Assembly: GCF_014203665.1 (NCBI RefSeq)
Contig: NZ_JACHJN010000003.1
Span: 124,001 to 188,000, forward strand
Source: Saccharothrix tamanrassetensis
GTDB lineage: Bacteria; Actinomycetota; Actinomycetes; Mycobacteriales; Pseudonocardiaceae
Direction of reading: 5' to 3'
DNA: 64,000 bases
The translations under genes and the position numbers were made by a program. Below the pieces are notes generated by a model. It did no database searches. It was not told the origin of the DNA and saw only the letters and a list, made by a program, of their open reading frames with translations. Every line of letters starts with the position of its first letter. The first letter of the stretch is position 1. Shown one piece after another: positions 19,963-30,609 of the stretch.

Positions 19963-20850
19963 ATGACCGAGCCGCCCGACCTGGCATCGCTGCGGCTGTT
20001 GGTCCTGGTCGGAGAGCTGGGAAGCCTCGGTCGGGCCGCGCGGGAACTCGGCATCGCGCAGCCGTCCGCGAGCAAGCGGCTGTCCACCCTGGAGCGCCGC
20101 CTGGGCCTGGTGCTGCTCGACCGGGGGCGCCGCGGCTCGGCGTTGACCCCGGCCGGGGTGGTGGTGACCGAACGCGCGCGTCGGGTGCTGGACGAGCTGT
20201 CCGGGCTGCTCGCGGGCGCGGAGGCGCTGCGCTCGACCCGGGAAGCCGAACTGCGCGTCGCGGCCAGCATGACCGTGGCCGAGCACCTCGCGCCCGGCTG
20301 GATCGGCGAACTCCGCCGCACCCGCCCCGACCTGCACGTCGGCCTGCGGGTGACCAACTCGCAGACCGTGGCGGGCCTGGTGCGCGACGGCGCGGTGGAC
20401 CTGGGGTTCGTGGAGGCCCCCGGACCGATGACCGGGCTGTCGACGCGGAAGGTGGCCGTGGACCGGCTCGCCGTGGTGGTGCCGCCGGGACACCGCTGGG
20501 TCCGCCGGCGGGTGGGGGTCACCGAACTCGCCCGGACCCCGCTGGTCGTCCGGGAACGCGGCTCCGGCACCCGCGACACCCTGGACAAGGCCCTGCCCGA
20601 CGCCCGCCCGCCCGCGCTCGAACTGGGCTCCACCACGGCCGTGCGCGGCGCGGTGGTCGCCGGCGTCGCGCCCGCCGTGCTGAGCGTGCTGGCGGTGGCG
20701 CTGGACCTGGCCGACGGGCGGCTGGTGGAGGTGCCGGTGGACGGCCTGGACCTGCGGCGCGTGCTGCGGGCCGTGTGGCCGGGCGGACGGCGGCTGGTGG
20801 GGCCCGCGGCGGAACTCCTCGCGGTCGCCACCCGGCGCGGCCGGTCGTAG
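19963..20850 (+). CDS. LysR family regulator paired with the YeiH-family exporter
   Basis: A 295-aa regulator. The winged helix is at residues 8-66 (LGSLGRAARELGIAQPSASKRLSTLERRLG), and the effector domain runs from about 88 (ELRVAASMTVAEHLAPGWI). GLVRDGAVDLGFVEAP is typical of the CysB/YeiE-like subclass. ATG 19963 lies 6 nt after TACCCT. The divergent exporter gene begins only 11 bp away, so the two promoters overlap. It likely controls the exporter and itself. The ligand is unknown, possibly an inorganic or organic sulfur anion. Confidence 0.9.
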   Translation: MTEPPDLASLRLLVLVGELGSLGRAARELGIAQPSASKRLSTLERRLGLVLLDRGRRGSALTPAGVVVTERARRVLDELSGLLAGAEALRSTREAELRVAASMTVAEHLAPGWIGELRRTRPDLHVGLRVTNSQTVAGLVRDGAVDLGFVEAPGPMTGLSTRKVAVDRLAVVVPPGHRWVRRRVGVTELARTPLVVRERGSGTRDTLDKALPDARPPALELGSTTAVRGAVVAGVAPAVLSVLAVALDLADGRLVEVPVDGLDLRRVLRAVWPGGRRLVGPAAELLAVATRRGRS

Positions 20851-20862
20851 TTCAATGGGCGC

Positions 20863-21513
20863 ATGAGCTGGTTCCGCCGACGCACCGAGCCCGCGACGCC
20901 GCCCGCGCACCTGCCCAACCCGTCCGAGGCGGCGGTCGCGTTCTGGCGGCGGTGGACCGACCTGCTGCCCACGATCAGCGCGGCCCTCGGCGACGGCGAA
21001 CCGCACCGCGTGGAGAACGAGCTGTGCGACCTGGTCGCCGCCGTCCACCCGGACCTGCACTTCTCCCTGGAACGCGGCCACCGCGCCATCTACGCGCTGG
21101 TGGTCAGCGGCCAGGAGGACCCGCGGCTGCGCCCGTACACCGACGCCTGGATGGCCGCCGCACCGCCCGAGGACATGATCTGGGAGTACCACGACTCGGT
21201 GCCGCCCGTGCCCGACCCGACCGGGGTCACCGTCAACCTGGGCGCCAAGCGCATCCGGCTGGCCGACGTGCGGATCGTCGCGCAGGTCACCGACGGGCTC
21301 GTCGACGTGGCCGTGTTCCACCCGCTGTTCGCCGAACTGGACGACGCGCAGCGGCGGACCATGACGTTCCTGCCGCTCGACGTCACGCTCGGTGAGCGGC
21401 TGGCCGGGGAGCGGCTCGGCCGGGTGGAAACCGCCGCCGCCGAACCGGAAGGCACCATCGACCTGCTGGGGCTGCGCGAACTCGTCCGGGGGCTGACCGG
21501 GGATCCCGCCTGA
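20863..21513 (+). CDS. Hypothetical protein, unknown function
   Basis: A 216-aa soluble protein rich in charged residues. It has no signal peptide, no transmembrane helix and no motif I recognise. Features include MSWFRRRTEP at the N-terminus, the block HPDLHFSLERGHRAIYALVVSGQEDP, then NLGAKRIRLADVRI and FHPLFAELDDAQRRTMTFLPLDVTLGE. It has the look of small immunity or DUF proteins of actinomycetes. ATG 20863 lies 6 nt after a TTCAAT box. It follows the LysR gene by 12 bp and precedes ligA by 31 bp. Confidence 0.7.
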   Translation: MSWFRRRTEPATPPAHLPNPSEAAVAFWRRWTDLLPTISAALGDGEPHRVENELCDLVAAVHPDLHFSLERGHRAIYALVVSGQEDPRLRPYTDAWMAAAPPEDMIWEYHDSVPPVPDPTGVTVNLGAKRIRLADVRIVAQVTDGLVDVAVFHPLFAELDDAQRRTMTFLPLDVTLGERLAGERLGRVETAAAEPEGTIDLLGLRELVRGLTGDPA

Positions 21514-21532
21514 AAATGTCGTACCCGCTGGT

Positions 21533-23776
<2,244 letters not shown>

Positions 23777-23779
23777 GCC

Positions 23780-25609
23780 TCAGCCGGCTTGGCCCCCGTA
23801 GCCCGGCGAGTGGTGCGAGAACACCGATTCCAGCACCCCTTCACCCCGCGTCAACCCCGGCAGCAGCACCTGCAACTCGCGCACGTGAGCCGCCGGCACG
23901 TCCCCCTCCAGCACGCAAACCCCTTCTCGCACGACGGAAGTACGAGGCACCGCCCGCAGCCTGGCCAGCACCGGCGACACGATCCCCAGCACGTCGGCGG
24001 GCACCTCCAGCCGGAACGAGTGCACGGGTTCGAGCACCTCCACCCCGGCCCGCGCCAACGCGTTCATCAGCACCAGCGGGGTCAGGTCGCGGAAGTCGCC
24101 GGCGGTGCTGGACATGCTCTTGTCGAACGTCCCGTGCGAGTGGCTCTGCCGCGCCCAGTAGCCGGACCGGGTCATCGTCACGACGCAGTCGACGACCTGC
24201 CACCCGTGGACGCCGCCACGCCGCAGCGTGTCCCGCACCGCCTCCTCCACCGCGACGAAGAACGCGAACGGCATCGACCCGAGTTCCACCTCCAGCCGGA
24301 ACTCCACCCCGGACCCGGCGGGAGCGGGGTCGACGCGCAGTCCCACGGTCGCCAGGTACGGGTTGCCGTCGGTGTCGATGACCGCGACGTCCTCCCCGCT
24401 GCCGACCGGGCGTTCCAGGCAGATGGTGGTGGTCGCCCGGAACCCCACCTCCAGGCCGGCGTCGGCGAGTTCGGCCTGGAGGACCTCCTTCTGCACCTCC
24501 CCGTACAGCGACACGGCGATCTCCCGCCGCCCGTCGTCCTGCCGCAGGTCGATCAGCGGGTCCTGCTCGGCGAGTCGGGTCAGCACGGCGTGCAGCGCAC
24601 CCGCGTCCTCGGCCCGCGCCGGCACCACGACGGTCTCCAACGTGGGCGGCGCGAACGACGGCCCGGCACCGCGCGCCACGCCGAGCGAGTCGCCGATCCG
24701 CACGTCCAGACCCCACACCCGCGCGACGTGCCCGGCGGACACCGACGCCGACCGCTGCGCGGTGCCGCGCGAGAACACGCTGATCGCGGTGACCTTCCCG
24801 TGCTCCAGCCGATCACGGACCCGCACCGTCCCGGCGAACATCCGCACGTAGGCGATCTTCTCCCCGGCGGGGCCGCGCTCCACTTTGAACACCGACCCGG
24901 ACACCGGGGCCGACGCGTCGCCGCACACCGCCGGCAGGAACTCCGGCAGCGCGGCCATCAACGCGTCCACCCCGGCCCCGGTGATCGCCGACCCGGAGAA
25001 CACCGGGTGCACCACCGCCCGCCGGCTCAACGCGGCGAACGACTCCCGCACCCGCCGGGCGCCGACCCCGCCCTCCACGTACGCGCGCAGCACCGCGTCG
25101 TCGTGCCGGGTCACCAGTTCGGTCAGCGCCGCGACACCGGCGGAGACCGGCGCGACGTCCGGGGTGAGCCGTGCGGCGATCTCCCGCACCACCCGCTCCG
25201 GATCGGCGCCGGCCCGGTCGGTCTTGTTCACGAACAGCAGGGTGGGGATCCGCAGCCGCCGCAACGCCCGCATCAGCACGCGGGTCTGCGGTTGCACGCC
25301 CTCCACCGCGGACACCACGAGCACCGCGCCGTCGAGCACGCCCAACGCCCGTTCCACCTCGGCGATGAAGTCCGGGTGTCCGGGGGTGTCGATCAGGTTC
25401 ACGGTCACGTCGTCCACGACGAACGACACGACCGCCGACCTGATGGTGATGCCGCGCTGCCGTTCCAGCGCCAGCGAATCGGTCTGCGTCGACCCGTCGT
25501 CCACGCTGCCGACCGCGTCGATCACGCCGGCCGCGTGCAGCAGCCGTTCGGTCAGGCTGGTCTTACCGGCGTCGACGTGCGCCAGGATGCCGAGATTCAA
25601 CGTCCGCAC
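23780..25609 (-). CDS. Otr(A)/TetM-like ribosomal protection GTPase (EF-G paralogue)
   Basis: A 609-aa translational GTPase. G1 AHVDAGKTSLTERLL, switch GITIRSAVVSF, G3 DTPGHPDF and G4 NKTD are intact. The EF-G-like domains II, III, IV and V follow to the C-terminus. Domain organisation and the start MRTLNLGILAHVDAGKT match tetracycline ribosomal protection proteins of the Otr(A) group. It is shorter than Otr(A) (about 640-660 aa). It could remove a tetracycline-like drug from the ribosome, or serve a housekeeping ribosome-rescue role. No biosynthetic gene cluster lies nearby to suggest self-resistance. The start is GTG or ATG at 25609 and the promoter is not obvious. Confidence 0.85.
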   Translation of the reverse strand: MRTLNLGILAHVDAGKTSLTERLLHAAGVIDAVGSVDDGSTQTDSLALERQRGITIRSAVVSFVVDDVTVNLIDTPGHPDFIAEVERALGVLDGAVLVVSAVEGVQPQTRVLMRALRRLRIPTLLFVNKTDRAGADPERVVREIAARLTPDVAPVSAGVAALTELVTRHDDAVLRAYVEGGVGARRVRESFAALSRRAVVHPVFSGSAITGAGVDALMAALPEFLPAVCGDASAPVSGSVFKVERGPAGEKIAYVRMFAGTVRVRDRLEHGKVTAISVFSRGTAQRSASVSAGHVARVWGLDVRIGDSLGVARGAGPSFAPPTLETVVVPARAEDAGALHAVLTRLAEQDPLIDLRQDDGRREIAVSLYGEVQKEVLQAELADAGLEVGFRATTTICLERPVGSGEDVAVIDTDGNPYLATVGLRVDPAPAGSGVEFRLEVELGSMPFAFFVAVEEAVRDTLRRGGVHGWQVVDCVVTMTRSGYWARQSHSHGTFDKSMSSTAGDFRDLTPLVLMNALARAGVEVLEPVHSFRLEVPADVLGIVSPVLARLRAVPRTSVVREGVCVLEGDVPAAHVRELQVLLPGLTRGEGVLESVFSHHSPGYGGQAG

Positions 25610-25751
25610 AGAGCTTCATGTCCTCGAGACAGGTGACAGTGACCTTCTGGAAGGGCATGAGAGCTCCGCGCATGATCGCCTCCTCGGCTCGTCCGGTGGT
25701 CGCCACTAGATCAGCGGTCCGCCGTGCCGCACAACCGATTTCCGCTCCCCG

Positions 25752-26171
25752 TCAGCCGGGGAACCGCCGCACCCACTTCTTCTGCCAGGGCGTTTCGACC
25801 GCGCGGTGGTTGTAGTGGGCGCGCGTCCAGGCCACCGCTTCACCCGATGGGATGCCGGCCAGCACCGCCAGGCACGAGATGACGGTCCCGGTCCGCCCGA
25901 CCCCGCCGCCGCACGCGACTTCCACGGCCTCCCCGGCCAGCGCACGGGCGTGCAGGCCCCGGATGAGCCGCACGGCGTCGTCGTGGGACCGGGGCAGCAG
26001 GAAGTCGGGCCAGTCGACCCAGTCGTGCGCCCACGCGAACTCCCGGCCGCGTCGCAGCCGCGAGCCGCCGAGGTAGAGCCCGTACGACGGCGCGTCGTCC
26101 GGGGTGGGGTGCCGCAGTCCGCGTCCGCGCACGCGGGAGCCGTCGGGGAGTTCGATCGCACCGGCCAACAT
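25752..26171 (-). CDS. Protein-tyrosine (dual specificity-like) phosphatase
   Basis: A 139-aa small phosphatase. The P-loop is CGGGVGRTG (C-x5-R followed by T), with the preceding residue Ala rather than the usual His. DWVDWPDFLLP supplies a WPD-loop-like aspartate. WTRAHYNHRAVETPWQKKWV is the C-terminal helix. ATG 26171 follows TAGCAT with a 7-nt spacer on the minus strand (leaderless), which argues against the longer in-frame extension. Target unknown. It stands alone, with a kinase not seen nearby. Confidence 0.85.
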   Translation of the reverse strand: MLAGAIELPDGSRVRGRGLRHPTPDDAPSYGLYLGGSRLRRGREFAWAHDWVDWPDFLLPRSHDDAVRLIRGLHARALAGEAVEVACGGGVGRTGTVISCLAVLAGIPSGEAVAWTRAHYNHRAVETPWQKKWVRRFPG

Positions 26172-26394
26172 CCGCCCGATGCTAGCCCCGGGGCCCGACC
26201 GGCTGATCCCGACCGGGTGAATCCGGCGCCGGGAGGTGGCTCCACGTGACGTGCCGGGGTGCCACCGATCGGCGGATCCTCGTCGCCGGACCCGCGGAGG
26301 TGTGGGGTTGCCCGCGTCGAGATACCCGTCCTGCCTTGATCGGAGCCCCGACCTCGGGTTTGGGTGGAGGACAACGGATCGGGAGGGGAAGCAG

Positions 26395-26901
26395 ATGGCC
26401 GATGTCGTGGTGAGGCCCGCGCGCGAGGACGAGTGGGCGGCGGCCGGTGCGGTCACGGTGGAGGCCTACCGCGTCGACCGGTACATCGACAGCCACACCG
26501 GCGGGTACGCCGACGAGCTGGCCGACACCCGGGCGCGGGCCCGGGACGCGGAGCTGCTGGTGGCGGTGGACGTGGAGGACACCCTGCTGGGCACGGTGAC
26601 CATCGCCCGGCCCGGCAGCCCGTACGCGGAAGTCAGCCGATCTGGCGAACTGGAGTTCCGGATGCTCGCGGTCAGCCCCCGCGCACGCGGCCGAGGTGTG
26701 GGGGAAGCGCTGGTCAGGGCGGTGATCGCGCGGGCCCGGGAGGTGGGTGCGCGGCGGGTGGTGATGAGCAGCGCCGAGACCATGACCACCGCCCACCGGC
26801 TGTACCGGCGGCTGGGGTTCCGGCGCTTCCCGGAACGCGACTGGAACCCGGTGCCGGGGGTGCAGCTGATCGCCTTCGCGTTCAGCCTGGAACTCGCCTG
26901 A
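26395..26901 (+). CDS. GNAT family N-acetyltransferase
   Basis: A 168-aa acetyltransferase. RMLAVSPRARGRGVGEALVRAVI is motif A with the acetyl-CoA pyrophosphate loop RGRGVG. SSAETMTTAHRLYRRLGF is motif B. Substrate unknown. GGGAGGGGAAGC directly upstream is a strong ribosome-binding site and fixes ATG 26395. It is divergent from the phosphatase gene, and the 223 bp between contain no further ORF I trust. Confidence 0.9.
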   Translation: MADVVVRPAREDEWAAAGAVTVEAYRVDRYIDSHTGGYADELADTRARARDAELLVAVDVEDTLLGTVTIARPGSPYAEVSRSGELEFRMLAVSPRARGRGVGEALVRAVIARAREVGARRVVMSSAETMTTAHRLYRRLGFRRFPERDWNPVPGVQLIAFAFSLELA

Positions 26902-26950
26902 CGCCGCTCGGTGGCTCGCCGGGCGGGCCGGGTCGTGCGAGGCTGGCGGC

Positions 26951-27676
26951 GTGCTCCAGGTCTGCCTGAACGGTGCCCGCGTGCCCGGAAGCCATCCCGC
27001 GCTGCCGGTTACCCCGCAGCAGTTGGCCGCCGACGCCGCCGCGCTCGCCGAGCTCGGCATCACCCACTTCCACCTGCACCCGCGGGACGTGGTGGGGCTG
27101 GAGGTGATCGCCGGCCCCGAGGTCGCGACCGCGGTCGCGGTGGTCCGCACCGCCGTGCCGCACGCGGAACTGGGCGTCACCACCGCCGCCTGGATCCAGC
27201 CGGACCCGGTGCGGCGGGCCGACTTGGTCAGGGGTTGGGCGGGCCTGTCCGCCGGACGTCCCGACGTGGCCTCGGTGAACGTCCACGAAGACGGCTGGTC
27301 GGACGTCGTGCGCGCGTTGCAGGCCGCCGGGGTCGGCATCGAGCTGGGCGTCTTCCACGAGGAAGCCGCCCGCACCCTGGTCCGGGCGGGCCTGCCCGAC
27401 GGCACCCGCCGCGTCCTCGCCGAGGTCCAGCCGGGCGGGTCGACCGCCGAGGCGGAAGCCGTGCTGCGGCTGCTGGAGCCACTGGGCGCGCCGATCCTGC
27501 TGCACGGCGAGGACGACAGCGCGTGGCCCGTCCTGGACCACGCCGCCCGCCGGGGACTGGACACCCGCATCGGCCTGGAGGACACCCTCCGCAACCCGGA
27601 CGGCAGCCCGACCCGGGACAACGCCGAACTCGTCACCTGCGCACGGCGAGCCATCCGCGCCCACGCCGTCGGCTGA
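26951..27676 (+). CDS. BKACE/DUF849-like 3-keto-acid cleavage enzyme family protein
   Basis: A 241-aa TIM-barrel protein. The N-terminal LNGAR, FHLHPRD and the late GLEDTLRNPDG motifs are those of the beta-keto acid cleavage enzymes (3-keto-5-aminohexanoate cleavage type), which use acetyl-CoA and a zinc held by His residues. It is shorter than typical members (about 280-310 aa), so some loops are trimmed and the substrate may be different. GTG 26951 lies 6 nt after a GAGGCT box (leaderless-like). It sits 49 bp downstream of the GNAT gene. Confidence 0.8.
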   Translation: MLQVCLNGARVPGSHPALPVTPQQLAADAAALAELGITHFHLHPRDVVGLEVIAGPEVATAVAVVRTAVPHAELGVTTAAWIQPDPVRRADLVRGWAGLSAGRPDVASVNVHEDGWSDVVRALQAAGVGIELGVFHEEAARTLVRAGLPDGTRRVLAEVQPGGSTAEAEAVLRLLEPLGAPILLHGEDDSAWPVLDHAARRGLDTRIGLEDTLRNPDGSPTRDNAELVTCARRAIRAHAVG

Positions 27677-27725
27677 CCGGTGCTCCCGGCCCGGAGCCGA
27701 CCGGGGTGCACCGGGCGGGCAGCGC

Positions 27726-28379
27726 TCAGTCGGGCAGCACCACGGACACGATCCCGGCCAGGTGCGCCAGCCGCGCCACCTCCGCCGCCCGGAACATCGG
27801 CCCACCCGGACGCCCCACCAGCAGCACCCGGTCCGGCTTGCCCAGCGGTGTCGCGGCCAGCTCGGTGCCCAGTTCGCGCCACGTCTCGGGCACCCAGCTC
27901 TCCTCGCCGTCCAGCACGGTGGCCCGCGCCAGCGGCATCCACGGCGGGTCCGTCATCCGGGTCTCCGGGGCGGCGGTGGACGCGGTCACCCGGTGCACGC
28001 CGGCGCTGTCGTGCGACAGCACCACCGCCCACCCGGCGCGGATGATCTTCGGGACGCCCTCGGTGAACACCTCCAGCCCACGCGCGGGCTCCTCCGCGAC
28101 CTCTTCGACCAGTTCCAGCTCGCGGTGGGTGTCGAGCACCCCCGCGTACGGGCGCACCGCGTCCACCTCGACCCCGTCGATGGACTCCGCGGCGGTGATC
28201 AGCACGTCCGGCAGCCGGCCGGACGGCAGCTCCACCACCAGGTCGTCGATGGCCAGGCCGGCTCCGCGCTCCACCACGTCCACGCTGAGGATGTCGGCCC
28301 CGATCTCGCCAAGAGCGGAGGCGACCGCACCCAAGGTGCCGGGACGGTCCGGGAGCTGGACCCGGATCAGGAAGGACAC
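27726..28379 (-). CDS. ACT domain protein, divergent from gatC
   Basis: A 217-aa cytosolic protein. Residues 2-75 form an ACT domain (SFLIRVQLPDRPGTLGAVASALGEIGADILSVDVVE), probably binding an amino acid. The rest resembles an acetyltransferase-like or paired domain with VPETWRELGTELAA and VLLVGRPGGPMFRAAEV. GTG 28379 is 8 nt after CTGGAGG, so this start is well supported. The same gene is found divergent from gatC in mycobacteria (recall). Its role is unknown, perhaps sensing amino acid supply next to the Glu/Asp-tRNA amidotransferase genes. Confidence 0.8.
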   Translation of the reverse strand: MSFLIRVQLPDRPGTLGAVASALGEIGADILSVDVVERGAGLAIDDLVVELPSGRLPDVLITAAESIDGVEVDAVRPYAGVLDTHRELELVEEVAEEPARGLEVFTEGVPKIIRAGWAVVLSHDSAGVHRVTASTAAPETRMTDPPWMPLARATVLDGEESWVPETWRELGTELAATPLGKPDRVLLVGRPGGPMFRAAEVARLAHLAGIVSVVLPD

Positions 28380-28537
28380 GGTGCACGCCTCCAGGGCTGG
28401 GTTCGGGCTTTCCGGCCGATGATTCTCGCAGACGCAGCTTCGCTTTCCGACCCACCGGCCGCGTTGCCCGGCGGTAAAATCCCGCACCCTCGCGCGCGGG
28501 CGCGAGAACCCCGTCGGGCCTCGCCCTGACCTGCCAA

Positions 28538-28543
28538 TAGACT
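28538..28543 (+). promoter_or_regulatory. Candidate -10 box for the gatCAB operon
   Basis: TAGACT 45 bp before the gatC start, in an AT-enriched spot of the 208-bp divergent spacer. No clear -35. Weak evidence from position and composition only. Confidence 0.35.
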
Positions 28544-28587
28544 CGGTGGGTCCAATCCGAGAAAACCGACCCACGGGGGTTGACGAG

Positions 28588-28887
28588 GTGCCCAGCATCT
28601 CCCGCGACGAGGTCGCGCACCTGGCCCGTCTGGCCAGGCTCGCCGTCACCGACGACGAGCTTGACCTGTTCGCCGGCCAGTTGGACGTGATCCTTCAGTC
28701 GGTGGCCACGGTGGGCGACATCGCCACCGCGGACATCCCACCCACTTCGCACGCCGTTCCGCTGACCAACGTGTTCCGCGAGGACGTGGTGCGTCCCAGC
28801 CTCGGTCAGCAGCAGGCGCTCGCGGGCGCCCCCGCCGCCGAGGACGGTCGCTTCCGCGTCCCCCGCATCCTGGGTGAACAAGCATGA
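28588..28887 (+). CDS. gatC: Aspartyl/glutamyl-tRNA amidotransferase subunit C
   Basis: A 99-aa subunit that wraps around GatA and stabilises the GatCAB complex, which converts Glu-tRNA(Gln) and Asp-tRNA(Asn) to the amide forms. [22 protein letters not shown] and the later [15 protein letters not shown] and FRVPRIL motifs are diagnostic. GTG 28588 gives the usual 99-residue length. It lies 34 bp before gatA in the operon gatC-gatA-small membrane gene-gatB. Confidence 0.96.
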   Translation: MPSISRDEVAHLARLARLAVTDDELDLFAGQLDVILQSVATVGDIATADIPPTSHAVPLTNVFREDVVRPSLGQQQALAGAPAAEDGRFRVPRILGEQA

Positions 28888-28921
28888 CCGCCGACGTCCC
28901 CTTCTCCGCGGAGGCGGAATC

Positions 28922-30421
28922 ATGAACGAGCTGATCCGCAGCACCGCGGCCGAGCTGGCCGCGAAGATCGCGAGCCGCGAGGTCTCCGCCGTGGAGGTCG
29001 CGCAGGCGCACCTCGACCGGATCGGCGAGGTCGACGGCGCGGTGCACGCCTTCCTGCACGTCGACACCGAGGGCGCGCTGCGGGCCGCCCGCGCGGTGGA
29101 CGACGACGTCGCCGCCGGCCGGGCGGTCGGCCCGCTGGCCGGTGTCCCGCTGGCCCTCAAGGACGTGCTCACCGCCCGCGGGATGCCGACCACGTGCGGG
29201 TCGAAGCTCCTCGAGGGCTGGCAGCCGCCCTACGACGCCACGGTCACCCGCCGGCTGCGCGAAGCAGGCATCGTGATCCTGGGCAAGACCAACATGGACG
29301 AGTTCGCGATGGGCTCGTCCACCGAGAACTCGGCGTTCGGCCCGACCCGCAACCCGTGGGACCTGGACCGCATCCCCGGCGGCTCGGGCGGCGGCTCCAG
29401 CGCGTCCCTGGCCGCGTTCGAGGCCCCGCTGGCGATCGGCACGGACACCGGCGGCTCGATCCGCCAGCCCGGCGCGGTCACCGGCACGGTCGGCGTGAAG
29501 CCCACCTACGGCGGCGTGTCCCGCTACGGCCTGGTGGCGTTCTCGTCGTCCCTGGACCAGGCCGGTCCGTGTGCCCGCACGGTGCTGGACGCGGCGCTGC
29601 TGCACGAGGTCATCGCGGGCCACGACCCGCTGGACTCGACGTCCATCGACGCGCCGGTCCCGCCGGTCGTCGCGGCCGCCCGGGAAGGCGCGACCGGCGA
29701 CCTGACCGGTGTGCGGGTGGGCGTGGTGACGCAGTTCAGCGGCGACGGCTACCAGCCGGGCGTGCTGCGGTCGTTCGAGGCGGCCGTGGCGCAGCTCAAG
29801 CAGCTCGGCGCGGAGATCGTCGAGGTCTCCTGCCCGAGCTTCGACTACGCGCTGCCCGCGTACTACCTGATCGCGCCGAGCGAGGCGTCGTCCAACCTGG
29901 CCCGGTTCGACTCGATGCGCTACGGCATCCGGGTCGGCGACGACGGCACGCGCAGCGCCGAGGAGGTCATGTCGCTCACCCGGGAAGCCGGCTTCGGCGC
30001 GGAGGTCAAGCGGCGCATCATGATCGGCACCTACGCGCTGTCGTCGGGCTACTACGACGCCTACTACGGCTCGGCGCAGAAGGTGCGGACGCTGATCACC
30101 CGCGACTTCGAGCGGGCGTTCGGCGAGGTGGACGTGCTGGTCTCGCCGACCACGCCGACCACCGCGTTCCGGATCGGCGAGCGCACCGACGACCCGATCG
30201 CCATGTACAAGGCGGACCTGTGCACCATCCCGGCGAACCTGGCCGGCACGCCCGCCATGAGCGTCCCGAGCGGACTGTCCGACGAGGACGGCCTGCCGGT
30301 CGGGTTGCAGGTCATGGCCCCGGCGTTGCAGGAGCACCGGATGTACCGGGTGGCGGCGGCCTACGAGGCCGCCCGCGGCCAGGTCATCGCGGACGTGCCG
30401 GCGCTGGCGGGTGCCCGATGA
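28922..30421 (+). CDS. gatA: Aspartyl/glutamyl-tRNA amidotransferase subunit A
   Basis: A 499-aa amidase-signature glutaminase supplying ammonia to GatB. The Ser-cisSer-Lys triad is K80 (LALKDVL), S159 ([10 protein letters not shown]) and S179 ([11 protein letters not shown]). [15 protein letters not shown] and the C-terminal domain are standard. ATG 28922 follows GGAGGCGG with suitable spacing. An in-frame GTG at 28874 would overlap gatC and is unlikely. The stop overlaps the start of the next small gene (ATGA). Confidence 0.97.
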   Translation: MNELIRSTAAELAAKIASREVSAVEVAQAHLDRIGEVDGAVHAFLHVDTEGALRAARAVDDDVAAGRAVGPLAGVPLALKDVLTARGMPTTCGSKLLEGWQPPYDATVTRRLREAGIVILGKTNMDEFAMGSSTENSAFGPTRNPWDLDRIPGGSGGGSSASLAAFEAPLAIGTDTGGSIRQPGAVTGTVGVKPTYGGVSRYGLVAFSSSLDQAGPCARTVLDAALLHEVIAGHDPLDSTSIDAPVPPVVAAAREGATGDLTGVRVGVVTQFSGDGYQPGVLRSFEAAVAQLKQLGAEIVEVSCPSFDYALPAYYLIAPSEASSNLARFDSMRYGIRVGDDGTRSAEEVMSLTREAGFGAEVKRRIMIGTYALSSGYYDAYYGSAQKVRTLITRDFERAFGEVDVLVSPTTPTTAFRIGERTDDPIAMYKADLCTIPANLAGTPAMSVPSGLSDEDGLPVGLQVMAPALQEHRMYRVAAAYEAARGQVIADVPALAGAR

Positions 30422-30609
30422 AGAAGGCACGCGGCGCGTTGGCGCTGGTGGGCGCGGTCGGCGCGGCGACCAGCGCGTTCTCCACCCTCAAGTCGGCCCG
30501 CGGCGGGAACGACAAGCTGGCGCTCGTGAACGCGGCCGCGAGCATCCTGGTCGCGATCACCGGCGCGGCGCTGGCCGTGCGCGGGCTCCGGAAGGGCGGT
30601 AAGGCATGA
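30418..30609 (+). CDS. Small membrane protein inserted between gatA and gatB
   Basis: A 63-aa protein. A basic start MKKARG is followed by a hydrophobic segment ([18 protein letters not shown]), a short polar loop SARGGNDK and a second hydrophobic segment ([19 protein letters not shown]), with a basic tail RKGGKA. It is translationally coupled on both sides: its ATG overlaps the gatA stop and its stop overlaps the gatB start, each as ATGA. This coupling and the same codon bias argue that it is real. Function unknown. I know no equivalent subunit of GatCAB. Confidence 0.75.
   Translation: MKKARGALALVGAVGAATSAFSTLKSARGGNDKLALVNAAASILVAITGAALAVRGLRKGGKA

Noticed and set aside
23780-26171. Secondary-metabolite cluster (Otr(A)-like plus phosphatase)
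   Set aside because: No synthases or tailoring enzymes in the neighbourhood. The genes sit within conserved housekeeping surroundings.
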